This document shows positions 1 to 4,881 of a DNA stretch of 9,459 nt, piece after piece. The notes under the pieces are model-generated. The model made no database searches, was not told where the DNA came from, and saw only the letters and a program-made list of their open reading frames with translations. Source of the DNA: Fimbriimonadaceae bacterium (GTDB lineage Bacteria; Armatimonadota; Fimbriimonadia; Fimbriimonadales; Fimbriimonadaceae); contig JANWJY010000094.1 of NCBI GenBank assembly GCA_025451715.1, forward strand, positions 1 to 9,459. The letters are read 5' to 3'. Position 1 is the first letter of the stretch. Each line of letters starts with the position of its first letter. Both the position numbers and the translations under genes were made by a program.

Positions 1-19
1 CGGAGGCCCGCGCCCCGAG
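1..19 (+). repeat. Partial copy of the dispersed double-hairpin repeat, cut by the window edge
   Basis: These 19 bases match the 3' end of the repeat copy at 3324-3377 (aligned to 3356-3374) with one mismatch (C for T at position 14). They correspond to the loop and right arm of the second hairpin and the trailing GCTCCGAG-like tail. The rest of the copy would lie to the left of the window. On its own the match is short, but the same word recurs twice more nearby, so I take it as a true third copy. Confidence 0.6.
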
Positions 20-50
20 TTTGCGGAACCGGGTTGGCACCGATCTTGTT

Positions 51-90
51 GGGTTGAGGGGACGTTCGGGTTTGTCCGGGTTGGATCGGG
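51..90 (+). other. Potential G-quadruplex tract upstream of the FKBP gene
   Basis: Five G-runs of at least three (51-53, 58-61, 68-70, 78-80, 88-90) are separated by loops of 4, 6, 7 and 7 bases, which fits the usual G3+N1-7 quadruplex rule. The tract lies in non-coding DNA between two repeat copies. It is a sequence-pattern call only, and a GC-rich genome will contain some such patterns by chance. Confidence 0.4.
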
Positions 91-113
91 TTGGTTTGGA
101 GGTTCGGGCGATC

Positions 114-167
114 AGCGAGCCGGAGGCTCGCAGTTAGGGGCGGGCCGGAGGCCCGCGCTCGGAGGGG
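114..167 (+). repeat. Dispersed repeat, complete copy: two tandem GC-rich hairpins
   Basis: The element holds two consecutive perfect hairpins: GCGAGCC-GGA-GGCTCGC at 115-131 and GCGGGCC-GGA-GGCCCGC at 140-156. Each has a 7-bp stem and a GGA loop, and they differ by a single base pair. An 8-base linker separates them and a GCTCGGAG tail follows. Aligned without gaps to 3324-3377 it is identical at 47 of 54 positions, and most differences lie in the linker. It ends 16 bases before the chosen start of the FKBP lipoprotein gene, so the hairpins could fall in that gene's leader. The outer boundaries are estimated from the alignment. Confidence 0.85.
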
Positions 168-183
168 CCTGCAGGTACGATTG

Positions 184-993
184 ATGCGAGATCAGATGCG
201 ATTTTTGACACCGCTGTTGTTTGCCGTCATAGCCTTTTGCGCGGTCGCGTGCAAGGACAACAAGGCTAGCGCCGAAGTCGACCCGGAAGAGCTATTGGAC
301 CGGCCGGTCGAGACGGTCGACATCAAGGAGGGCACGGGAGAGGCGATGGCCGAGGGGTACCGGTGCTCGATCACTTATAGCGGCAAGCTCGCAGGCGGCG
401 AGATCCCGTTCGAGACAAACGGCACCAAGGACGCGGAGGGCAAGCCCACGAAAGCGCCTTACATGGTCGTGATCGGCTCGCTCAGATCGATTCCCGGCCT
501 GGAGAAGGGGCTGATCGGGATGAAGAAGGGCGGGGAGCGCACGATCAAGATCCCATGGCAGATGGGTTACGGCAAGGCTGGGTCGCCCGATGGGAACATA
601 CCGGCGAAGGCGGACCTGGAGTTCACGGTCACGCTACTCGACTTTGCCAAGCCCGGTGAGGACAGCAAGTTCGACTTTGAGGAGATCAGGGCAGGTTCGG
701 GGCGCGCGGTCAAGGATGGGGACACGGTCTCGGTGCACTATCGGGCCTCGTACCCGAACGGGATGATCTTCGACGATTCGCGCAAGCGCGGCGAGAAGGG
801 GACACCGTACACTTTCCGTGTCGGCGCGTATGACGCGATCCAGGGCGTGGACTACGGTGTCCGCGGGATGAAGGTCGGGGGCATCCGGAAGCTGTGGATT
901 CCACCGATGCTGGTGTTCGGCGAGTCCGGGTACTCGGTGATCCAGGGCGGTCAGATCATCTACGTCGACGTCGAGCTGCTGCACATCAAGTAG
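184..993 (+). CDS. Tandem FKBP-type peptidyl-prolyl cis-trans isomerase lipoprotein
   Basis: The product (269 aa) is predicted to catalyse proline cis-trans isomerisation and help fold exported proteins outside the cytoplasm. A hydrophobic signal (residues 6-20) ends in AVAC, a slightly atypical lipobox, with C23 as the likely lipidated Cys. Two FKBP folds follow, at about residues 44-154 and 165-268. Domain 1 keeps Y65, PFET (75-78), the IPGLEKGLIGM helix region and MGYG (127-130). Domain 2 keeps HY (185-186), IFDD (195-198) and GVRGMKVGG (225-233), but has Phe (VFGESG, 244-249) where FKBP12 has Tyr82. Both domains lack the FKBP12 Trp59, with Leu in domain 1 and a non-Trp residue in domain 2. 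I chose ATG 184 because a longer reading from TTG 91 would translate the repeat; ATG 196 is also possible. AGGT at 173-176 is a weak ribosome site. Confidence 0.88.
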   Translation: MRDQMRFLTPLLFAVIAFCAVACKDNKASAEVDPEELLDRPVETVDIKEGTGEAMAEGYRCSITYSGKLAGGEIPFETNGTKDAEGKPTKAPYMVVIGSLRSIPGLEKGLIGMKKGGERTIKIPWQMGYGKAGSPDGNIPAKADLEFTVTLLDFAKPGEDSKFDFEEIRAGSGRAVKDGDTVSVHYRASYPNGMIFDDSRKRGEKGTPYTFRVGAYDAIQGVDYGVRGMKVGGIRKLWIPPMLVFGESGYSVIQGGQIIYVDVELLHIK

Positions 994-1008
994 CGGGTCG
1001 TCTACAAT
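980..1008 (+). promoter_or_regulatory. Candidate promoter for a leaderless transcript of the 1015 gene
   Basis: TGCACA (980-985, 4 of 6 match to the -35 consensus) and TACAAT (1003-1008, 5 of 6 match to the -10 consensus) are 17 bases apart. The -10 ends six bases before the ATG at 1015, so transcription would begin at or next to the start codon. No Shine-Dalgarno sequence is visible in front of that ATG, which agrees with a leaderless mRNA. The element overlaps the 3' end of the FKBP gene. Confidence 0.4.
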
Positions 1009-1014
1009 GTTGTC

Positions 1015-1674
1015 ATGAGCCCTCGCTTTCTCTTGATAGCATTCGTGTTTTGTGCGCTTCCCTGCGTTTCGCCTTCGCAGGTGACGAAGACTGGGACGTC
1101 GTACCTTTTCCGGATGAAGCTGGTTAAGGGCAGCGTTTACTCGTTTGATGTGACTTCCTCGACGGAGATGGGGACCGGCAAGCCGATGGTCATGCCGATG
1201 AGCTATTCGATGAAGGTGCTGAGCGTGACCAAGGGTATCGCGGACGTCGCGATGACGTCGACGTCTCCGATGCAGAAGGCGCCTCAGACCATGAACGTGA
1301 AGATGGACTCTCGCGGGGCTGTCGAGGGGCAGAGTGGGCTGGAGCAGCTCACGGGGGTGCGGCTGCCGGAGAAGGCGATTAAGGTCGGCGGAACTTGGAA
1401 GGGGACGCAGAAGGTCGCGATGTTCGCGCAGTCGATGACTGTGGACTCCGTGTACACGTTTACTGGCGTGCAGGCGTTAGGAAAGGTTCAGTGCGCTGTG
1501 CTCAGCGTTAAGTCCACTGGCAAGGGGTCGATCGCATCGACCACGACTGGAAAGATGTACATCGAGTTGGCCAATGGGATGCTCTACCAGAGCAACCTGA
1601 CCAGCTCGATCACGTTGACGCAGGGTAGCAAGCCTCAGACGTTCAAGAGCACGGCTACGATCAAGCGCAAGTGA
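1015..1674 (+). CDS. Secreted protein of unknown function
   Basis: I do not recognise a family with confidence. The 219-aa product has an N-terminal signal sequence (hydrophobic residues 5-18, likely cleaved around residues 18-22). The rest alternates short beta-like stretches with glycine turns, including VKGSVYSFDV (38-47) and KVGGTWKG (123-130), and ends in a basic tail. This layout resembles small all-beta exported proteins such as the DUF6263 group, but that is only a resemblance. Residues 52-97 contain nine methionines in 46 positions, which is unusual. The gene starts 21 bases after the FKBP stop and overlaps the next gene by four bases (GTGA), so it is probably translated together with it. 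The start is supported by the signal peptide and by the -10-like TACAAT just upstream. Confidence 0.75.
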   Translation: MSPRFLLIAFVFCALPCVSPSQVTKTGTSYLFRMKLVKGSVYSFDVTSSTEMGTGKPMVMPMSYSMKVLSVTKGIADVAMTSTSPMQKAPQTMNVKMDSRGAVEGQSGLEQLTGVRLPEKAIKVGGTWKGTQKVAMFAQSMTVDSVYTFTGVQALGKVQCAVLSVKSTGKGSIASTTTGKMYIELANGMLYQSNLTSSITLTQGSKPQTFKSTATIKRK

Positions 1675-2384
1675 CGACGGTCGTCCGACCTGCCGATGAC
1701 GTGTTAGCGCGCCTTCTCGAGTTGCATGGGGACGTCGTTGTCGTGCCTGGGTCTTCGTCGGACTTGATCGAGATCGACCAAGACGGTTGGAAGCGCACGA
1801 TCGTCGTGGGTGACGCTTCGTGCGAGGTTGCGGGGCTGGTCGAGCTCATGGACAATAATCCGATCGTGTGTGCGGACCGAATGTCTGTGCCGGGGGCTGT
1901 CTCTACTTTGGCGTTGGTGGCGCTTGGTCCCTTGATCCGCGCGGGGCTGTTGTTGGAGCCGCCAGTGATGCAGGTTGCGGGCGCGTCGCCTGGAGAGGAC
2001 GTCGACGCGTTTCTTGCGCGGGAGGGTTTTTTCGAGGGCGTTGTGCTGTCCTTTGGCGATGAGGACATGAAGAGGGCCGTTGCCGCAAACGTCGTGGCCC
2101 TGATCGCAACGCCCGAGAACTGGGGTGATATCGACGGACTTTATCGAGAGTGCTATTCGCACAGTTTCTATGTTCGCGAGCACACGGGGGACGATTGGGA
2201 CGTGGCGCTCGTTTCTGGCCGGCCGTATGCGCTCTACTCGCTTTCATATACTCCTGGCGAGGGTAGCTCGCTGTTGACGATCAAAGTGATGGCGGACTGC
2301 GATGGGAAGTGCGGCGCAGCACAGGTTGTCCACGCGATGAACTTGATGTGCGGGTTTGAGGAGAGTACGGGGATTGGGGAATAA
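1671..2384 (+). CDS. ArgC-like protein with degenerate active site (probable pseudoenzyme)
   Basis: The 237-aa product resembles N-acetyl-gamma-glutamyl-phosphate reductase (ArgC, arginine synthesis) but is about 100 residues shorter than usual. The C-terminus AAQVVHAMNLMCGFEESTGI (216-235) matches the ArgC ending QAVQNMNLMxGFxETTGL. YRECYSHSFYVRE (158-170) matches the YEEFYxxxPFVRV segment. VPGAVSTLALVALGPL (73-88) aligns with the catalytic NPGCYPT segment, placing Ala76 where the nucleophilic Cys should be. The N-terminal Rossmann part is cut down and the GxxGYxG nucleotide loop is absent; the region aligning with the catalytic His (around 128-136) shows no His. I infer loss of reductase activity, perhaps leaving a binding or regulatory role. 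It starts at GTG overlapping the previous stop (GTGA), without a clear ribosome site. Confidence 0.72.
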   Translation: MTTVVRPADDVLARLLELHGDVVVVPGSSSDLIEIDQDGWKRTIVVGDASCEVAGLVELMDNNPIVCADRMSVPGAVSTLALVALGPLIRAGLLLEPPVMQVAGASPGEDVDAFLAREGFFEGVVLSFGDEDMKRAVAANVVALIATPENWGDIDGLYRECYSHSFYVREHTGDDWDVALVSGRPYALYSLSYTPGEGSSLLTIKVMADCDGKCGAAQVVHAMNLMCGFEESTGIGE

Positions 2385-2402
2385 GAGAGCCGGAAGACCA
2401 AG

Positions 2403-2747
2403 CTAGTTACCTAGGTCGATTTTTTTCTTGGGCTTCTTCTCGTCCGCGATCGCTTCCTTGTCCGCTTCGGACCCAACAATGGCGTCGACGCCGGGGCCGG
2501 CGACCTTTTCCCACTCCCCCGCCTTTGCGCGGCGCCATGTCGTAAAGCCTTTGTCGGCCGCCTTCTGCGCGTCTCCTCCCTTTCGCACCTTGAACGATGC
2601 GCGGCTGACGACGCGGTGACACGGCAGGCCGCAGCCTGGGCAGCGGTCGAGAGGCTGTTCGTTGGTTTCTTGGAGCACGTCGAAGCGACCGGTGCAGATT
2701 TGGCACTCCGGCTCGTCGTCGTTGAGTTCGTACTCGTAGATCGGCAC
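2403..2747 (-). CDS. FmdB-family zinc-ribbon regulatory-type protein
   Basis: The 114-aa protein begins MPIYEYELND, the hallmark start of the FmdB putative regulatory family. It carries a zinc ribbon formed by C15-x2-C18 and C36-x2-C39, with a further C43. In the family this small domain binds Zn; its cellular job is poorly known (named after a regulator near formamidase genes). After the ribbon, residues 50-95 are polar and probably partly disordered, and the tail is lysine-rich (KKPKKK, around 104-109). The start codon is GTG at 2747, required to keep the conserved MPIYEY. It is divergent from the glycosylase gene with 72 bases between starts, and its stop is convergent with the ArgC-like gene 18 bases away. 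Confidence 0.85.
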   Translation of the reverse strand: MPIYEYELNDDEPECQICTGRFDVLQETNEQPLDRCPGCGLPCHRVVSRASFKVRKGGDAQKAADKGFTTWRRAKAGEWEKVAGPGVDAIVGSEADKEAIADEKKPKKKIDLGN

Positions 2748-2753
2748 TTCCTT

Positions 2754-2759
2754 ATTCTA
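2754..2759 (-). promoter_or_regulatory. Candidate -10 element of the FmdB-like gene
   Basis: Read on the minus strand this is TAGAAT, five of six matches to TATAAT. It ends six bases before the GTG start, the same spacing as TACAAT before the 1015 gene. No good -35 is visible at 16-18 bases. An AAGGAA run lies only a base or two from the GTG, too close for a normal ribosome site, so a leaderless transcript is plausible. Confidence 0.35.
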
Positions 2760-2819
2760 ACGTTTGCGGGGATGGGTTCGGGTTTGTTCGGCGTGGGCGG
2801 CGCCGGGTAGAAGGGGCCA

Positions 2820-3533
2820 GTGGCTGAATACGAGGCTTTGAACCGGCGGATCATTGAGTGTGAGCGGTGCCCAAGGCTGCGGGAGTGGTGTGCGCAGGTG
2901 GCGCGAGAGAAGCGGCGGGCGTTCATCGGCGAGGAGTATTGGGGTCGGCCGGTGCCTAACTTTGGCGACCCTGCCGCGACGGGGCTGATCGTCGGACTGG
3001 CTCCCGCGGCGCACGGAGCGAACCGGACGGGGCGGATGTTCACAGGGGACCGGAGCGGAGATTGGCTGTACCGCTCTTTGTACAAGTTTGGGCTGGCAAA
3101 CCAGGCGACATCGGTTTTCTCGAGCGATGGGCTGGAGTTGTCGCGTGTGATGATCACAGCCGTAGCGCACTGCGCTCCACCTGGGAACAAGCCTGTGCCC
3201 GGCGAGATAGCGAACTGTCGGTCGCACCTGATCGATACGCTCTCCCTGAGGCCGTGGAGAGCATTCTTGTGCTTGGGTGGCGTGGCGTGGGCGGAGCTGC
3301 ACCGGGTGCTTTCGGCAAGCGCGAGCGAGCCGGAGGCTCGCACAGCGGGCCGGGCCGGAGGCCCGCGCTCCGAGAGGACGCAGAACTTTTCGCACGGGGC
3401 GGTGGTGGAGTTGGGAGACGGGAGAGTGGTGGTCGGAAGCTATCACCCGAGCCAGCAGAACACGTTCACGGGCCGGTTGACGGAAGAGATGCTCGACGAA
3501 GCCGTTGCGAAGTTCGCTAGCCGGCTCGGTTGA
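2820..3533 (+). CDS. udgB: Family 5 uracil-DNA glycosylase (UDGb), with in-frame repeat insertion
   Basis: The 237-aa enzyme removes uracil (and, in characterised family members, hypoxanthine and other deaminated bases) from DNA to start base excision repair. Family hallmarks are GLAPAAHGANRTGRMFTGD (59-77), KPVPGEIANCR (124-134), LGGVAW (152-157) and the C-terminal GSYHPSQQNTFTGRL (206-220), with the catalytic-loop His209. C14, C17, C118 and C133 fit the four iron-sulfur ligands. The GLAPAAHG motif lacks the catalytic Asp of families 1 and 4, as expected for family 5. Residues 169-186 are encoded by the dispersed repeat and fall between LGGVAW and the SHGA segment, a variable loop, so the enzyme is probably still active. 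Start is GTG with AAGGGG (2811-2816) upstream. It overlaps the convergent protease gene by 17 bases. Confidence 0.92.
   Translation: MAEYEALNRRIIECERCPRLREWCAQVAREKRRAFIGEEYWGRPVPNFGDPAATGLIVGLAPAAHGANRTGRMFTGDRSGDWLYRSLYKFGLANQATSVFSSDGLELSRVMITAVAHCAPPGNKPVPGEIANCRSHLIDTLSLRPWRAFLCLGGVAWAELHRVLSASASEPEARTAGRAGGPRSERTQNFSHGAVVELGDGRVVVGSYHPSQQNTFTGRLTEEMLDEAVAKFASRLG
3324..3377 (+). repeat. Dispersed double-hairpin repeat inside the glycosylase gene
   Basis: This copy is 47/54 identical to that at 114-167. The first hairpin (3325-3341) is the same perfect 7-bp stem with GGA loop; the second (3351-3365) keeps six pairs. Its estimated length of 54 bases is a multiple of three, and the surrounding gene remains open. 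The encoded stretch starts SEPEARTAGRAGG and is rich in Gly, Arg, Pro and Ala. The copy upstream of the FKBP gene is read in a different frame by the spurious extension there, so selection is probably on the DNA or RNA and not on the peptide. Confidence 0.85.
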
Positions 3534-4692
3534 CGAGCAGTTCGCGTTTGAGCTTTAGCCGCTTCAACTGTCCGCCGCTGGATATTGCGATCTCGATCTC
3601 CGAGTCGACCTTGCCCTCGAGCAGCGCCTTCACGTGTCGATAGGTCGTCTTGACGAGGTTTTCCTCGCCGACAGAGACAAGGTAGTCGCCCTTTTTGATG
3701 CCTGCCTTTGCTGCGGGGCTGCTGGGCGTGACGTCGACGATCACCATTCGCTCGCGACCGGGGTGGTAGACCGCGGCGATGCCGACCTCGCCCTCCGGCT
3801 CGTCGGCGACACGACCTGAGAAGTTGTCGAGCAGCACGCGGCGCCTCTTGAGGTCGATGGTTATGTTGAAGTTCTTAAGGAAGCCGAAGCCCACCGTGCC
3901 GTCGTGCTGTGCGGAAGAGGACGGAAGATCGATGATGTCCCACACCGCGCTCTCGACGGGCACTCCGTATATCTGCATGCCTTCGAGCACGATGCTCCAC
4001 GAATCGACGACGCCAGAGGCGACCTGCGATGAGCCGACGAACTTCGGTTCGTTGCCAGGCGTCCACTTGCCGATGCGTTCGAGCACTTCTTTGTGCGTGG
4101 TCGCATAAAAGGCGTTGCCGGTGTCGAGCGCGAGTATCAACTGTTTGCCGTTTGTCGCACGCACGGCCATCTCGATCGAGTTGTGCCCGATTGGCAGCAT
4201 CTTTGCGAGAAAGGTCTTCTTCCCGTCCGGCTGGACCTGGCTGATGTCGTAGGTCGACGGATGGATGATGAACTTCTTCTGTTCGAAATTGATCTCGGTG
4301 ACGTACGGCGAAAAGACTTCGAGGCCCATGATTCCGTCGACGTGGGTGCCGTAGCTGTGGGTGTAGTCCATCGTCGGGAGTTGGACGACCTCCATGTCTT
4401 GGTGCTGCGCCTTAAGGGCACCGAGTTCGAGCTGCGTCACCCTGAGGGTGTTGGCTTCGAACACACCGACGAAGTCCTTGAGGCTGATCTTCCCTGTGGG
4501 CTTGCCTAAATCGATGTGTGGGCCTATGACGACGGCGCCGGAGAAACCGGAGTCGAACATGCAGGATACGAGTTTGCCGTTGACCTTGACGTCGACGATG
4601 ATCGCGTTCTCTCCGATCCTAAAAGGGATTTCGGCGAGGGGGGCCGACTGAAGGCCGGACAAGGCAAGGGCGGCGAGGATCTGGGCGGTCAT
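3517..4692 (-). CDS. Secreted retropepsin-like aspartyl protease with C-terminal PDZ domain
   Basis: The 391-aa protein starts with a short signal-like segment (residues 1-20, ending SAPLA). Two aspartyl-protease lobes follow: the first with FDSG (46-49) and a later GIMGLEVF (120-127), the second with LALDTGNAF (187-195) and a later TVGFGFLKNF (266-275). The paired DSG/DTG motifs, each followed by a hydrophobic-hydrophobic-Gly element, suggest one chain may build a complete pepsin-like active site. A PDZ domain occupies about 300-383 (PSSPAAKAGIKKGDYLVSV at 323-341) and probably binds C-termini or recruits substrate. Cell-envelope location is inferred. The start at 4692 is chosen because the signal follows at once and AGGGA lies seven bases upstream; an in-frame GTG at 4761 would add an arginine-rich stretch unlike a signal. 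The substrate is unknown. Confidence 0.82.
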   Translation of the reverse strand: MTAQILAALALSGLQSAPLAEIPFRIGENAIIVDVKVNGKLVSCMFDSGFSGAVVIGPHIDLGKPTGKISLKDFVGVFEANTLRVTQLELGALKAQHQDMEVVQLPTMDYTHSYGTHVDGIMGLEVFSPYVTEINFEQKKFIIHPSTYDISQVQPDGKKTFLAKMLPIGHNSIEMAVRATNGKQLILALDTGNAFYATTHKEVLERIGKWTPGNEPKFVGSSQVASGVVDSWSIVLEGMQIYGVPVESAVWDIIDLPSSSAQHDGTVGFGFLKNFNITIDLKRRRVLLDNFSGRVADEPEGEVGIAAVYHPGRERMVIVDVTPSSPAAKAGIKKGDYLVSVGEENLVKTTYRHVKALLEGKVDSEIEIAISSGGQLKRLKLKRELLVNRAG

Positions 4693-4787
4693 TCTTCTGT
4701 CCCTATCGATTAGACGCTCGGGCCGGTGCCGGGAGTGCCTCTTTGGGCTCAGCGGGCCCACGGATAACTATATCTCAGGTTTCTGGC

Positions 4788-4812
4788 TCCCGCGTCCTGG
4801 GACGGTACGGGA
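4788..4812. promoter_or_regulatory. Inverted repeat in the divergent intergenic region
   Basis: CGTCC-TG-GGACG (4793-4804) is flanked by TCCCG (4788-4792) and CGGGA (4808-4812), giving ten pairable positions with a GTA bulge on one side. It sits between the starts of the protease and transporter operons, seven bases upstream of TATACT (4819-4824). That position would overlap a -35 region, so it is a candidate operator or an RNA hairpin. No known regulator motif is recognised. Confidence 0.35.
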
Positions 4813-4818
4813 TTCCTG

Positions 4819-4824
4819 TATACT
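4819..4824 (+). promoter_or_regulatory. Candidate upstream -10 (TATACT) of the liv operon
   Basis: TATACT matches the -10 consensus at five of six positions, but no good -35 lies 16-18 bases upstream; that space holds the inverted repeat at 4788-4812. It would give a leader of roughly 50 bases. Confidence 0.25.
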
Positions 4825-4828
4825 GCCG

Positions 4829-4858
4829 CTGATTCGAGCCCGGTCTGGGCCGTATCAT
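4829..4858 (+). promoter_or_regulatory. Candidate proximal promoter of the liv operon
   Basis: TATCAT at 4853-4858 matches the -10 consensus at five of six positions. A weak CTGATT (4829-4834) lies 18 bases upstream as a possible -35. Transcription would start around 4865, inside the palindrome at 4861-4870, leaving a short leader that still includes the GAGGTG ribosome site. Confidence 0.3.
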
Positions 4859-4860
4859 AG

Positions 4861-4870
4861 TGCGTACGCA
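4861..4870. repeat. Perfect 10-bp palindrome next to the liv ribosome site
   Basis: TGCGTACGCA is its own reverse complement and ends directly before the GAGGTG Shine-Dalgarno. It covers the predicted start of transcription from TATCAT, so it could be a repressor site. Short palindromes also occur by chance. Confidence 0.3.
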
Positions 4871-4876
4871 GAGGTG
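4871..4876 (+). promoter_or_regulatory. Ribosome binding site of the liv substrate-binding protein
   Basis: GAGGTG is a strong match to the anti-Shine-Dalgarno and lies five bases before the GTG at 4882, fixing that non-ATG start. Confidence 0.75.
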
Positions 4877-4881
4877 TAAAC

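Noticed and set aside
52..167. CRISPR-like array suggested by several recurring short words
   Set aside because: The recurring words are two adjacent hairpins and irregular G-tracts, without regular repeat-spacer spacing and without cas genes.
91..183. N-terminal extension of the FKBP protein from TTG 91
   Set aside because: It would translate the dispersed repeat into an arginine-rich stretch and bury the lipoprotein signal 36 residues inside the protein; the signal sequence points to ATG 184 (or 196).
1165..1305. Met-rich stretch of the secreted protein as a copper-binding domain
   Set aside because: Nine Met in 46 residues is unusual, but there is no regular MxxM pattern, no His partners and no metal genes nearby.
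2385..2420. Possible bidirectional terminator between the ArgC-like and FmdB-like genes
   Set aside because: CTAG-TTAC-CTAG gives only a short, unstable stem. The T-run at 2419-2426 lies within the FmdB-like gene and is not preceded by a strong hairpin.
2776..2791. Similarity of this stretch to 64-79 (15 of 16 bases)
   Set aside because: Both are simple G/T-rich sequence with no further matching flanks, so I cannot separate it from chance.
4693..4761. Extension of the protease to an in-frame GTG at 4761
   Set aside because: It adds 23 arginine-rich residues before a signal-like segment, while ATG 4692 has an AGGGA ribosome site at proper spacing.
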